This document shows, in pieces, positions 36,726 to 45,792 of a stretch of 64,000 nt of DNA. The first letter of the stretch is position 1, and every line of letters starts with the position of its first letter. The DNA is from Lacimicrobium alkaliphilum. GTDB lineage: Bacteria; Pseudomonadota; Gammaproteobacteria; Enterobacterales; Alteromonadaceae. The translations under genes and the position numbers were made by a program. The stretch spans positions 49,772-113,771 of the forward strand of contig NZ_NISX01000018.1 in the NCBI RefSeq assembly GCF_002591895.1, given 5' to 3'. The notes under the pieces were generated by a model, which worked only from the letters and a program-made list of their open reading frames with translations, searched no databases and had not been told where the DNA came from.

Positions 36726-39700
36726 ATGCTAGTTCTTCGCGGGGCGCCGGCCCTCTCTGAGTTTCGAATCAATAAACTGCTCGCACAATTTGCGGACAAA
36801 CAACTTGGGGTATCGGCCCTGACCGCCGAATACGTGCACTTCGCTCAGACAGAGGGGGAGTTAAGCGCTGAGGAACACCAGGTGCTCGCCAGCTTACTGG
36901 TGTACGGACCAAAAGCAGATGAACGCGAAGCCAAAGGCAAGCTGATACTGGTTGTGCCCCGACCCGGTACAATTTCTCCGTGGTCGTCAAAAGCCACCGA
37001 TATCGCGCATAACTGTGGTCTGAATAAGGTCATACGAATTGAACGGGGCATTGCTTATTACCTTGAAGGCGTCAGTGAGGAAGATCAGCAACAGTGCGAG
37101 GCGTTATTATATGATCGCATGACTGAATCGGTGTTAGCCGGAACCGCACAAGCCGAAGCCTTGTTTGTGCAACAGCAGCCCGCACCAATGCGCACAGTAG
37201 ACATCCTCGGCCAGGGCCGACAGGCCCTCGTGCTGGCCAACGAAGAGATGGGACTGGCGTTGGCGGAAGATGAAATTGATTATCTGGTCAGCAGCTTCGA
37301 ACGCCTTGGCCGCAATCCCAATGACGTTGAACTCTATATGTTTGCCCAGGCCAACTCAGAGCACTGCCGGCATAAGATCTTTAATGCAGACTGGAGCATT
37401 GATGGCCTGAAACAGCCCAAGTCGCTGTTTAAAATGATCAAGAATACCTTTGAACAGTGTCCGGATTATGTGCACTCCGCTTATAAGGATAACGCTGCGG
37501 TAATGGAAGGCTCTTTTGCCGGGCGTTTCTTTGCCGATGGTGACAACAAAGAGTATCAGTTTCATCAGGAGCGCATCGATATACTGATGAAAGTAGAGAC
37601 GCATAATCATCCTACGGCGATATCTCCGTTTCCAGGTGCTGCGACAGGCTCAGGCGGGGAAATACGTGATGAGGGTGCTACAGGGCGCGGCTCCAAACCT
37701 AAAGCAGGATTGGTAGGGTTCAGTGTGTCTAACTTGCGCATCCCCGGCTATGAACAGCCGTGGGAACAACAGTATGGCAAACCCGGGCATATTGTCAGTG
37801 CGCTGGAAATAATGCTGGAGGGGCCTCTGGGTGGCGCCGCGTTTAACAATGAATTCGGCAGGCCGAATATTCTTGGCTACTTCCGCACCTATGAGCAACA
37901 GGTTACCAGCTTTAATGGCACTGAAATCCGCGGTTATCATAAGCCCATTATGCTGGCTGGCGGGCTGGGTAATATCCGCCCTCAGCATACGCAGAAAGGT
38001 GAAATTACCGTTGGCGCAAAGCTGATTGCTCTGGGCGGACCGGCAATGAATATTGGCCTGGGTGGGGGCGCGGCCTCCTCGATGACGTCAGGACAATCCA
38101 ATGAGGCATTGGATTTTGCTTCTGTGCAGCGCGATAATCCCGAAATTGAACGGCGCTGTCAGGAAGTTATCGATCGTTGCTGGGGCATGGGTGAAAATAA
38201 TCCTATCCAGTTTATTCACGATGTGGGCGCTGGTGGCCTGTCAAATGCCTTTCCTGAGCTGGTCAATGATGCCGGACGCGGCGGGCGTTTTGAGCTGCGT
38301 AAGATTCCCAACGATGAACCGGGAATGTCGCCGTTGCAGCTATGGTGCAACGAATCTCAGGAGCGCTATGTACTGGCCGTGGCGCCAGAAAATCTGGATG
38401 TATTTACTGCGATCTGTGAGCGAGAGCGTGCGCCTTTCGCCATTGTCGGTGAAGCGACCGAAGAAGCCCATCTGAACCTGCACGACAGCCATTTCGATAA
38501 CAATCCGGTCGATATGCCACTGGATGTGCTGTTGGGCAAGCCGCCGAAAATGCATCGTGATGTTAAAACGGCCAGCGTTGAAGGTAATGGGCTTGAGTTA
38601 AGCCACGTTGAGCTGTCGGATGCGGCCGAGCGGGTATTGCAACTGCCTGCGGTGGCAGAAAAAACGTTTTTGATCACTATCGGTGACCGCTCGGTAACCG
38701 GATTGGTGAATAGGGATCAGATGGTCGGGCCCTGGCAGATCCCGGTGGCTGATGTAGCTGTTACCGCGTCTGGTTACGACACCTACCATGGTGAAGCCAT
38801 GTCGATGGGGGAGCGCACTCCGCTGGCACTTCTTGATCATGGTGCATCGGCGAGAATGGCAGTGGCGGAAGCCATTACCAATATTGCGGCGGCTGATATC
38901 GGTGATCTGAAACGTATTAAACTCTCTGCAAACTGGATGGCGGCGGCAGGGCACCCCGGTGAAGATGCAGGTCTCTATGCTGCAGTAAAAGCGGTGGGTG
39001 AGGAACTCTGCCCGGCACTGGGATTAACCATTCCGGTGGGTAAAGACTCGATGTCAATGAAGACCCGCTGGCAGCAACAAAACGAAGATAAATCCGTCAC
39101 ATCTCCTTTGTCTCTGGTGATCACCGCCTTTGCCCGGGTCGAAGATATTCGTCGTACCCTGACGCCGCAGTTACGCATGGATAAGGGGGCTTCCCGCCTG
39201 TTGTTAGTGGACTTAGGGGCAGGACAGAATCGTCTGGGTGGGTCATGCCTGGCTCAGGTCTATGAACAGCTGGGTGACAAGGTGCCTGATCTGGACAAGC
39301 CGGATTTACTCTCAGGTCTGTTCAATTCGATTCAAAAATTGATCGCTCAGGGTAAACTGCTGGCCTACCACGACAGATCAGACGGTGGCTTGTTTACCAC
39401 ATTAACGGAAATGGCTTTTGCCGGTCATTGTGGTCTCGATATCAACCTTGATGGTTTGGGCGAGGCGATGCCAGCGCTGTTCAGTGAAGAGCTGGGTGGG
39501 GTGATTCAGGTAGCCGAAGAACATATTGCAGCGGTCAAACAGGAGTTTGCCGCACAGGGCCTGCAAGAGCATGTGCATGATATCGGTCAGCCAACCGCCG
39601 GAGATGGTATCCGCTTTGTTCAGAAAGGCGCGACGGTGCTGGAAAACACCCGCAGCCACTATCGGAACCTTTGGGCACAGACCACCCATCATATGCAATC

Positions 39701-40619
39701 TTTGCGGGACAACCCAGAGTGTGCTGAGCAGGAATTGCAGCAGAAAAATGACCCGACCGATCCTGGTTTACATGCCAGTCTTACCTTTGATTTAAACGAA
39801 GACGTGGCGGCGCCATTAATTGCTACTAATCTGTCGTCGGGTGTACGGCCGAAAGTGGCGATATTGCGGGAACAGGGAGTTAACTCCCATGTGGAGATGG
39901 CAGCAGCATTCAGTCGCGCCGGATTCAGTGCTATTGATGTGCATATGAGCGATATTCTCAGCGGTCGGGTTGAGCTGAATCAGTTCCAGGGGCTGGTGGC
40001 CTGTGGTGGCTTTTCCTACGGTGATGTGCTCGGTGCCGGTGAAGGATGGGCGAAGTCTGTTTTATTTAATAGCCGTGCCAGAGATCAGTTCGCGGCATTT
40101 TTCAATCGCAATGAAACCTTCTCCCTTGGGGTTTGTAACGGTTGCCAGATGTTGTCCAATCTGAAAGAGTTAATTCCCGGCGCCGGCCATTGGCCTCATT
40201 TTGTTACTAATCGCAGTGAGCGCTTTGAGGCCCGCTTCTCTATGGTGGAGGTGATGCAATCAGACTCAGTGCTGTTGCAAGGCATGGCGGGCTCACGGAT
40301 GCCGGTAGCAGTGTCCCATGGTGAGGGCCGGGCAGAGTTTGCCGATGCCAGTGCTCTGAAGCAGTCTGTGCAAAGTGGTGAACTGGCGCTGCGTTATGTG
40401 GACAACTATGGGAATGTGACGCAGCAGTATCCGGCTAATCCTAATGGCTCGCCCGAGGGCATCACCGGCCTGACGACCAGTGATGGTCGCGTGACGATTA
40501 TGATGCCGCACCCGGAACGGGTATTCCGCACTGTTGCGAACTCCTGGCACCCCGATGAGTGGCAGGAAGACAGCCCCTGGATGCGTTTGTTCAGGAATGC
40601 GAGAGTATTTGTGGGGTAA
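36726..40619 (+). CDS. purL: Phosphoribosylformylglycinamidine synthase
   Basis: This 1297-residue large PurL converts FGAR, glutamine and ATP to FGAM in purine synthesis. An N-terminal PurS-like region, linker, two AIRS-type synthetase halves ([18 protein letters not shown] and GKDSMSMKT motifs) and a C-terminal glutamine amidotransferase with cysteine in [10 protein letters not shown] are all visible. The start at ATG 36726 gives [19 protein letters not shown], which aligns with the E. coli N terminus; a GTG 15 bases upstream is less likely. A strong terminator follows. It is transcribed alone. Confidence 0.97.
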   Translation: MLVLRGAPALSEFRINKLLAQFADKQLGVSALTAEYVHFAQTEGELSAEEHQVLASLLVYGPKADEREAKGKLILVVPRPGTISPWSSKATDIAHNCGLNKVIRIERGIAYYLEGVSEEDQQQCEALLYDRMTESVLAGTAQAEALFVQQQPAPMRTVDILGQGRQALVLANEEMGLALAEDEIDYLVSSFERLGRNPNDVELYMFAQANSEHCRHKIFNADWSIDGLKQPKSLFKMIKNTFEQCPDYVHSAYKDNAAVMEGSFAGRFFADGDNKEYQFHQERIDILMKVETHNHPTAISPFPGAATGSGGEIRDEGATGRGSKPKAGLVGFSVSNLRIPGYEQPWEQQYGKPGHIVSALEIMLEGPLGGAAFNNEFGRPNILGYFRTYEQQVTSFNGTEIRGYHKPIMLAGGLGNIRPQHTQKGEITVGAKLIALGGPAMNIGLGGGAASSMTSGQSNEALDFASVQRDNPEIERRCQEVIDRCWGMGENNPIQFIHDVGAGGLSNAFPELVNDAGRGGRFELRKIPNDEPGMSPLQLWCNESQERYVLAVAPENLDVFTAICERERAPFAIVGEATEEAHLNLHDSHFDNNPVDMPLDVLLGKPPKMHRDVKTASVEGNGLELSHVELSDAAERVLQLPAVAEKTFLITIGDRSVTGLVNRDQMVGPWQIPVADVAVTASGYDTYHGEAMSMGERTPLALLDHGASARMAVAEAITNIAAADIGDLKRIKLSANWMAAAGHPGEDAGLYAAVKAVGEELCPALGLTIPVGKDSMSMKTRWQQQNEDKSVTSPLSLVITAFARVEDIRRTLTPQLRMDKGASRLLLVDLGAGQNRLGGSCLAQVYEQLGDKVPDLDKPDLLSGLFNSIQKLIAQGKLLAYHDRSDGGLFTTLTEMAFAGHCGLDINLDGLGEAMPALFSEELGGVIQVAEEHIAAVKQEFAAQGLQEHVHDIGQPTAGDGIRFVQKGATVLENTRSHYRNLWAQTTHHMQSLRDNPECAEQELQQKNDPTDPGLHASLTFDLNEDVAAPLIATNLSSGVRPKVAILREQGVNSHVEMAAAFSRAGFSAIDVHMSDILSGRVELNQFQGLVACGGFSYGDVLGAGEGWAKSVLFNSRARDQFAAFFNRNETFSLGVCNGCQMLSNLKELIPGAGHWPHFVTNRSERFEARFSMVEVMQSDSVLLQGMAGSRMPVAVSHGEGRAEFADASALKQSVQSGELALRYVDNYGNVTQQYPANPNGSPEGITGLTTSDGRVTIMMPHPERVFRTVANSWHPDEWQEDSPWMRLFRNARVFVG

Positions 40620-40713
40620 CCTGAAACTTTTTGTTCTCTTCTCCTGTCTGTATGGATACTCCTTAGCGTGGAGTTTTGAGTGAACATTGAATGAGTTTCG
40701 GCTCACTTTTAAC

Positions 40714-40746
40714 AGGCACCGCCGGTTTTCGGCTGGTGCCTTTTTT
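40714..40746 (+). terminator. Rho-independent terminator of purL
   Basis: AGGCACC-GCCG pairs with CGGC-T-GGTGCCT (one bulge), with a GTTTT loop and a run of six T. It lies 95 bases after the purL stop. The 50-bp repeat family begins right at its T run. Confidence 0.85.
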
Positions 40747-40982
40747 ATGTCCAGGGAAGGACGGTATGCCGAAAATGTCGGGAACATTTTTTCGGCGATG
40801 TCCAGGGAAGGACGGGCAGGTGATTATAAGCTACCTCCCTGTAGCTTACCTGCTGCGCAGGCCAGCTAAAGCTGTTCCATGGCGTTCCATACGCCATGGT
40901 GCTCCTGCATAACCTGCACTTCCGCCCTCCTTGGCGGTCGTATACCGAAAATGTCGGGAACATTTTTTCGGCGATGTCCAGG
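40747..40982. repeat. Mosaic of 50-bp repeat units and hairpin modules
   Basis: A full unit (40747-40797, ATGTCCAGGGAAGGACGG...) is followed by a partial unit (40798-40816). A stretch with several small hairpins comes next (AGCTAC/GTAGCT, CCTG/GCAGG, CCATGGCG/CGCCATGG, CCGCC/GGCGG). Another partial unit (40939-40982) ends the block. The unit contains a GCCGAAAA-ATGT/ACATTTTTTCGGC stem. It belongs to the same family as the tandem pair at 14551-14651. I see no credible gene here. Confidence 0.8.
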
Positions 40983-41454
40983 GGCTGTGAACGCCCGGAA
41001 AATGCGCAGCTTTGTAGAGCCCAATTTATTGGGCCTGAATGACAGGAAGTCGATCTCGCAGAGGCGCTGAGGATTTTGGTGGTGAATTTCTCCTATTTCT
41101 CTGCACCTTTGGGAGAGCAATGCGGTGCACTGGCCGAATGGATTCGACGCATAATTCCATCCTTCTGTTCACGAGACAAACCCTCCCTGTACTCGCTTTC
41201 GACCCCTATATTTGGCCGAAAACAGGTGTTCTGCTGCCTAAATGTCAAAAAAATGACATTTTTTTACCTAAGCTGTTGTTAAATAACAAAACCCTGTTTA
41301 GTATCTATACTAATTTCCGAGGGGAAGCTGATTTTTAAGCTATTTCCCGGAAATTGCCGGTTTACAGAAGTTTGTTCATAGCAGGGACGTAATGGGTAAG
41401 TAAATCGGACAGAGCAGGGATTTGTAGACAATAAAACAATAAAAGAGATGGTTT
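40983..41454. repeat. Gene-free stretch with dispersed hairpin modules
   Basis: Modules here match parts of the 20177-20481 element: TGTAGAGCCCAATTTATTGG (41015-41034), CGAATGGATTCGAC, AATTCCATCCTTC and CGAGACAAAC...CCCTGTA...CGACCCCTA (about 41130-41207). Their order differs from the other locus. The rest (41210-41454) is AT-rich. It may include the promoter of the small ORF at 41455 but shows no strong box. Confidence 0.6.
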
Positions 41455-41622
41455 ATGAATCGCTCATCACGAGGTTTTGGCCTGGCCGGGGTGTTGTTCG
41501 CCGTGATTATCATGGTCGTTACTGCATTTTTCGGGACGAGGGCCGAGTCTGCGCCTGATTATCAGAATAACGCAGAACATAAAAGTGAGGTTACCGTGGT
41601 TTCTGATGGAGCTCGCGATTAG
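41455..41622 (+). CDS. Small single-pass membrane protein (hypothetical)
   Basis: This 55-codon frame encodes MNRSSRGFGLAGVLFAVIIM followed by more hydrophobic residues (one membrane helix at about 9-26), then a polar tail. An AAGAG lies eight bases before the ATG. Its last 32 bases overlap the 3' end of smrA on the other strand. The charged N terminus, clean helix and ribosome site make it a plausible small membrane protein. No family recognised. Confidence 0.45.
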   Translation: MNRSSRGFGLAGVLFAVIIMVVTAFFGTRAESAPDYQNNAEHKSEVTVVSDGARD

Positions 41623-42178
41623 TCTGTTTTTGTCGCTGGTTTTTCTGTAACAATACATAGGTGGCTGCCAGGCCGCCGTGGGCTCTCTGCGCTGTGTGAA
41701 AAGCCAGTACCTGAGGTAATTGTCTTAGCCACTGATTCACATAACTTTTCAGAAATGCCGGAAAGGGTTTACTGTCTATCCCCATTCCATGCTGTATCAA
41801 CAGGGTTCTGACTCCTCTGTCATGGGCCTGTGTCAGCGAGTCAAACATCTGCTCCCGGGCTTGCTCAAACTTCATTCTGCGGATATTCAATACATCGTCG
41901 ATGCGATATTTACCGAGGCGTAGTTTTTTATACACACCTTCCTGAACACCATGTTTTTTAAACTCAAGAAAAGCATCAGGCTCCACGGACTCAACTTTTT
42001 CGATACTGAGGATATTTGGGTTCTGTGATGCTGCTTTTTCAAGAGCCTGTCGTTTGAGTCGTTGAGCCAGGGTTTCTGTGCCCCGAACCTGGTGAACCAC
42101 TTTGTCATTGGCTGCAATTGGCCTGACGTCCTGCATGGCGTCGAGAAAAGCTTGTTGATCTTGTTTAGCTGCCCCCAT
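41591..42178 (-). CDS. smrA: Smr-domain endonuclease SmrA
   Basis: This 195-residue protein has a C-terminal Smr domain (about 85-175) with the conserved LLIQHGMGIDS and HTAQRAHGGLAATYVLL regions. Its N-terminal half resembles E. coli SmrA (YdaL-type), a DNA nickase-like endonuclease. The start at 42178 is fixed by an AGGAGG six bases upstream, although the frame is open 14 codons further. The C-terminal tail is Lys/Gln-rich. It is transcribed in the same direction as pqiABC, 59 bases downstream of pqiC. Confidence 0.88.
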   Translation of the reverse strand: MGAAKQDQQAFLDAMQDVRPIAANDKVVHQVRGTETLAQRLKRQALEKAASQNPNILSIEKVESVEPDAFLEFKKHGVQEGVYKKLRLGKYRIDDVLNIRRMKFEQAREQMFDSLTQAHDRGVRTLLIQHGMGIDSKPFPAFLKSYVNQWLRQLPQVLAFHTAQRAHGGLAATYVLLQKNQRQKQTNRELHQKPR

Positions 42179-42237
42179 GATTCCTCCTGTTGCACTGACA
42201 AGTCTATATTTACGTGACAAAGAGAAAGTGGATTAGT

Positions 42238-42819
42238 TTACTTCACTATTGTGCTGATATCTTTACTGACTTCATCACTGAAGTGAACCAGTGCCTGACG
42301 CATTTTCTCTACCGCATGCTCATAGCCATCGGCTGTAAGCTGTATATCGATATCGCTATTGGCACTCATCAGGGACTGATGAGAGTCACTTTTCGTCACC
42401 CAGTACCTGGCCTGCAACCGGACAGCATTCTGTTGTTCAATCAGCAGGTGAATAATCTGAATATGCAACTGGTAGTCGCTTTGTTGTGCCAGAGGCTCGG
42501 TAATCGATTGGAGGTGAAACGACGCATCGGGGTGATTGAGTTGTTTGAGCATTATTGTTTCGATGCTGGCATCAATACGCTGTGCCCAATAATGTTCACT
42601 GGACAATTGTAGCCGATTATTGCTGAGGCGCATTACCAGTCCATCCTGACGTAAATAATCCGGTAAGTTAAGACTTTGCAGCGTCACTGTCGGTGCCTGG
42701 TTGTTAGGGGCTGACATTGTCCGGGTCGGGTTATCCAACATGTAGTATGTGATCTGAGTGGGGGCGCTGCTACAGGCACTCAGCAGCAGGACAAACAGAA
42801 GCAAGTGGCTATTTTTCAT
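42238..42819 (-). CDS. pqiC: PqiC outer-membrane lipoprotein
   Basis: This 193-residue lipoprotein has the lipobox LSAC (C16) and an ABC-type transport auxiliary lipoprotein (DUF330) fold with ITYYMLDNP at the mature start. In E. coli PqiC forms an octameric ring at the outer membrane that holds the PqiB needle for lipid passage across the periplasm. Its start overlaps the pqiB stop by four bases. It is the last gene of pqiABC. Confidence 0.9.
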   Translation of the reverse strand: MKNSHLLLFVLLLSACSSAPTQITYYMLDNPTRTMSAPNNQAPTVTLQSLNLPDYLRQDGLVMRLSNNRLQLSSEHYWAQRIDASIETIMLKQLNHPDASFHLQSITEPLAQQSDYQLHIQIIHLLIEQQNAVRLQARYWVTKSDSHQSLMSANSDIDIQLTADGYEHAVEKMRQALVHFSDEVSKDISTIVK

Positions 42820-44471
42820 TCCCGGGTTCCTTTGGCTTTAGGCTCTGTTTCATCGCTGTTATGGTCGAATATCAGGCTGTTGGGCTGTCGGTTAAGCTTA
42901 TGCAGCAGCGGTTGTAACTGACTGAGACTTTGCTCCAGCCGCTTTAAGGAGCGGTTTAGCTGGGTATGACTGGAAGAGCCTGAACCGTAGTCGCCGCCGA
43001 GTTTCTCGAATGTTTGCAATGTGTTGTTGAGCTGCTGTATCAGTTGCTTCTTCTCCACATCGTCGATCAGGTTGTCGATTCCTGAGAGACTACCCTGCAT
43101 CTTTTGTAATGCCGTCGTGGCACTTTGCATGGTTTCTGAGATATCCATACTGAGTTGCTCCAGTGGCAAACTACTGAGTTTATCCAATATGGCATCGAGT
43201 TTTTGTGTCAACAGAGAGAACTCACCGGAAATACTGGGAACCAGGGTGAAGTCGGCAATTTGTTCTACTGAAACCGACTTTATGCCCGGATGATATTTCA
43301 GCTCGATATATTGTTTTCCCGTCAGCAGGTTTCCTGTTGCCAGCGAAGCCTTCAGGCCCTCTGATATCCAATTGTGCATATTCTTTTTCAGTGTTTCTCT
43401 GCCGTTGTCATCGTCTGTTAAGCCTAACTGAGCAGGGTAAAGGGAGAAAATCACCGGAATGCGATAGTCCCTGGCAAGATAAGGCTGGTGATTCTGCTCC
43501 AGCGCCACATTCACCTGCTCAACTCTGCCAACAGTGAGCCCGTGATACTCAATCGGTGCGCCGATATCCAGCCCTTTTACCGAGTCCTTTATCAGTAATG
43601 CGTATTCAACTTTTTGTTTGAGTTGCGGGCGGGAAGCCTGGTCATAGTCAGCGTAGATATGAAAGAAAGTGCGTCGCCGCACGACTTTTCCTGCCTCCAT
43701 TCCCTCGGGTATGCCAAATGTTACGCCATTGGTCAGTAAGGTCTGCAGGTTACCGGTGTGCACTGTCAGCCCTTCAGTGTTTAACCCTACCTGGATGCCA
43801 CTGATATTCCAGAAGCGGGTATTCTGAGTGATCAACTGGTGATAGGGCGCATGGACAAAGGCGTTATAATAGACTGTACGCTCAGCATAGTTAAAATAGA
43901 CATTTTCAATTTTTCCTACGCTCATTCCTTTGTAAATGATCGGATCGCCTTCAGTAAAGGCAAATTCTTCGCCGCTACTCAGGGTTAAGTGCATACCGGG
44001 CGAACCTGCCGGAGTGAGTGGCGGATCATCCAACCCACGAAAACTTTTGGCAGTTTGATCACTCGAACCCGGTGCTAATTCTATATAAGCGCCTGACAAT
44101 AGTGTCGAGAGTCCGGACACACCCGACAGGCTAACCTTGGGTGATACCACCCAGAAACTGGCATCTTCAGTTAATAAGGGAGTTGATTCCTGAGTCATTC
44201 TGGCCGTTACCAGCACCCCTTTACTGCCCTTTGCCAGTCGGATCTCTTTAACCAGACCAATATCCACATCCCGTGTTTTAATACGGGTTTTGCCAGCCTC
44301 CAGACCTTCAGCAGAGCTGAACTGAATATTGATCATCGGGCCTTGCTGGCTCAGTTCTGTGTAGATCATCCAGATCCCGATACCCAACGCAACCAGGGGA
44401 ACCAGCCAGACTTTTGACCATGAGGAAGCCTGTTCGAGTCGGGCGCTGCTACTGTTTTGTGTCGTTGTCAT
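42816..44471 (-). CDS. pqiB: PqiB MCE-domain intermembrane transport protein
   Basis: This 551-residue protein has one N-terminal membrane helix (about 20-38), then three MCE domains (about 44-135, 158-220 and 280-385) and a long C-terminal helical region (about 410-530). In E. coli this forms a stacked hexameric tunnel with a needle. It should move phospholipid or other lipid between membranes. It overlaps pqiA by 23 bases and pqiC by four, so expression is coupled. Confidence 0.93.
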   Translation of the reverse strand: MTTTQNSSSARLEQASSWSKVWLVPLVALGIGIWMIYTELSQQGPMINIQFSSAEGLEAGKTRIKTRDVDIGLVKEIRLAKGSKGVLVTARMTQESTPLLTEDASFWVVSPKVSLSGVSGLSTLLSGAYIELAPGSSDQTAKSFRGLDDPPLTPAGSPGMHLTLSSGEEFAFTEGDPIIYKGMSVGKIENVYFNYAERTVYYNAFVHAPYHQLITQNTRFWNISGIQVGLNTEGLTVHTGNLQTLLTNGVTFGIPEGMEAGKVVRRRTFFHIYADYDQASRPQLKQKVEYALLIKDSVKGLDIGAPIEYHGLTVGRVEQVNVALEQNHQPYLARDYRIPVIFSLYPAQLGLTDDDNGRETLKKNMHNWISEGLKASLATGNLLTGKQYIELKYHPGIKSVSVEQIADFTLVPSISGEFSLLTQKLDAILDKLSSLPLEQLSMDISETMQSATTALQKMQGSLSGIDNLIDDVEKKQLIQQLNNTLQTFEKLGGDYGSGSSSHTQLNRSLKRLEQSLSQLQPLLHKLNRQPNSLIFDHNSDETEPKAKGTRE

Positions 44472-45624
44472 CAGGTTTTTGTGTCCATATTAATCTGCTG
44501 TCAAAACTGTTGGCGGCCAACATGGTCAGAATAACCACTGCTGAAAATGCCAGTGCCGCTGGTCCGGGGTAGACACTCATTGTATTACCCAGCTGGATCA
44601 GGCTGACCAGAATCGCGACGACAAATACATCTATCATTGACCAGCGACCAATAAAGTCGGTGATTCTGTATAGCTTTGTACGCCAGTGCTGGCCTGTGAG
44701 CACCTGCCTCTGAATACTGTAGTTCAGCCAGCACAGAGTGAGCAGTTTACCGATCGGCACAGCCAGACTGGCGACAAAAATTACCAGTGCAACAGGATAA
44801 GAGCCATCTTGCCAAAGACTGACGACGCCGCCAAGTATTGTACTGGGCTGCTCCTGCCCCAGCACTCTGGTATGCATAATAGGTAAAGTATTGGCAGGGA
44901 TGTAGAGTATCAGAGCAGCGAGTAAATACGCCCATGTCCGTTGTGTCACCTTGTTTACCGGGGGCGGGGCAGATTTTGCCAGTTTCCATCTTTGTTCACC
45001 AAGGCGGCGTAAACTTTTAGACAACTGAAATTCATCCAGATATATCAGACAACAGAGCAGGCACAGGGTAAAAAAGAGATACGCATAAAACGACAAACCC
45101 AACTGAATGTCAGCCATATCCCGGATCTTGATCAGGCTGATCAGGGCACCCACCAGGAAAATTTCTGCCATGCTCCATGGCAGAAGGGCGAAGAGAATGC
45201 GCTTTACCCAGCCACCATGGGGAGGATACTTATCTCGTTTTAAATGATAACTGAGGTAGATCATACAGAGTAAAATGCAGGCCGGAATGACGTAGATAGC
45301 CAGCAACTGAATGGTAGCCAGAATGGGATATTCCTGCTCAACCAGTGTGCTGATACTCAATGGAATGTTCATGCGCTGAAACTGCCCCTGAACACTGAAT
45401 ATCATAAACTCAAAAGGAACAGAGGCTATTAAAAAACACAACGCCGCCAGGCTGAAGGCCAATACCTTCTCATTAGCATGAGAGCGCATCAGGGTAAGTT
45501 GATAACCACACCTGGGGCACAAGGCTTTCTGTTTGTGCTGAAGGTCCGTCACCGATACCACCAGGTGACATTCCGGGCACCGTACCTGAATTATATCCGG
45601 CGAATTAGCTGAATCTTCATTCAT
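44449..45624 (-). CDS. pqiA: PqiA inner-membrane protein
   Basis: This 391-residue polytopic membrane protein has two four-transmembrane PqiA units. Its N-terminal zinc ribbon has C15/C18 (VRCPECH) and C36/C39 (LCPRCGY). A second ribbon before the second unit is missing, which is a departure from E. coli PqiA. It is the first gene of pqiABC. It would energise or gate lipid movement with PqiB. The intergenic region upstream (45625-45792) must hold its promoter and that of the divergent S9 peptidase gene. Confidence 0.9.
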   Translation of the reverse strand: MNEDSANSPDIIQVRCPECHLVVSVTDLQHKQKALCPRCGYQLTLMRSHANEKVLAFSLAALCFLIASVPFEFMIFSVQGQFQRMNIPLSISTLVEQEYPILATIQLLAIYVIPACILLCMIYLSYHLKRDKYPPHGGWVKRILFALLPWSMAEIFLVGALISLIKIRDMADIQLGLSFYAYLFFTLCLLCCLIYLDEFQLSKSLRRLGEQRWKLAKSAPPPVNKVTQRTWAYLLAALILYIPANTLPIMHTRVLGQEQPSTILGGVVSLWQDGSYPVALVIFVASLAVPIGKLLTLCWLNYSIQRQVLTGQHWRTKLYRITDFIGRWSMIDVFVVAILVSLIQLGNTMSVYPGPAALAFSAVVILTMLAANSFDSRLIWTQKPDDNDTKQ

Positions 45625-45792
45625 AGGCTGTGTTTTTCATCATAAGATGACGTCAGTGTAACGAGGGACCGGAATTAATACCATTAGCAGACGCAGGTCC
45701 CCGTTATTCTATGCAGAACAACGCATTGGAATTGTTTCCGTGGGTAATTGTTTATATGGTCGTTAACCTGAAATGTTTTGGAGAACACTGCT

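Noticed and set aside
40691..41338. Several short frames between purL and smrA
   Set aside because: They translate the repeat units (products beginning with MSREGRY-like strings) and have no ribosome sites of note.
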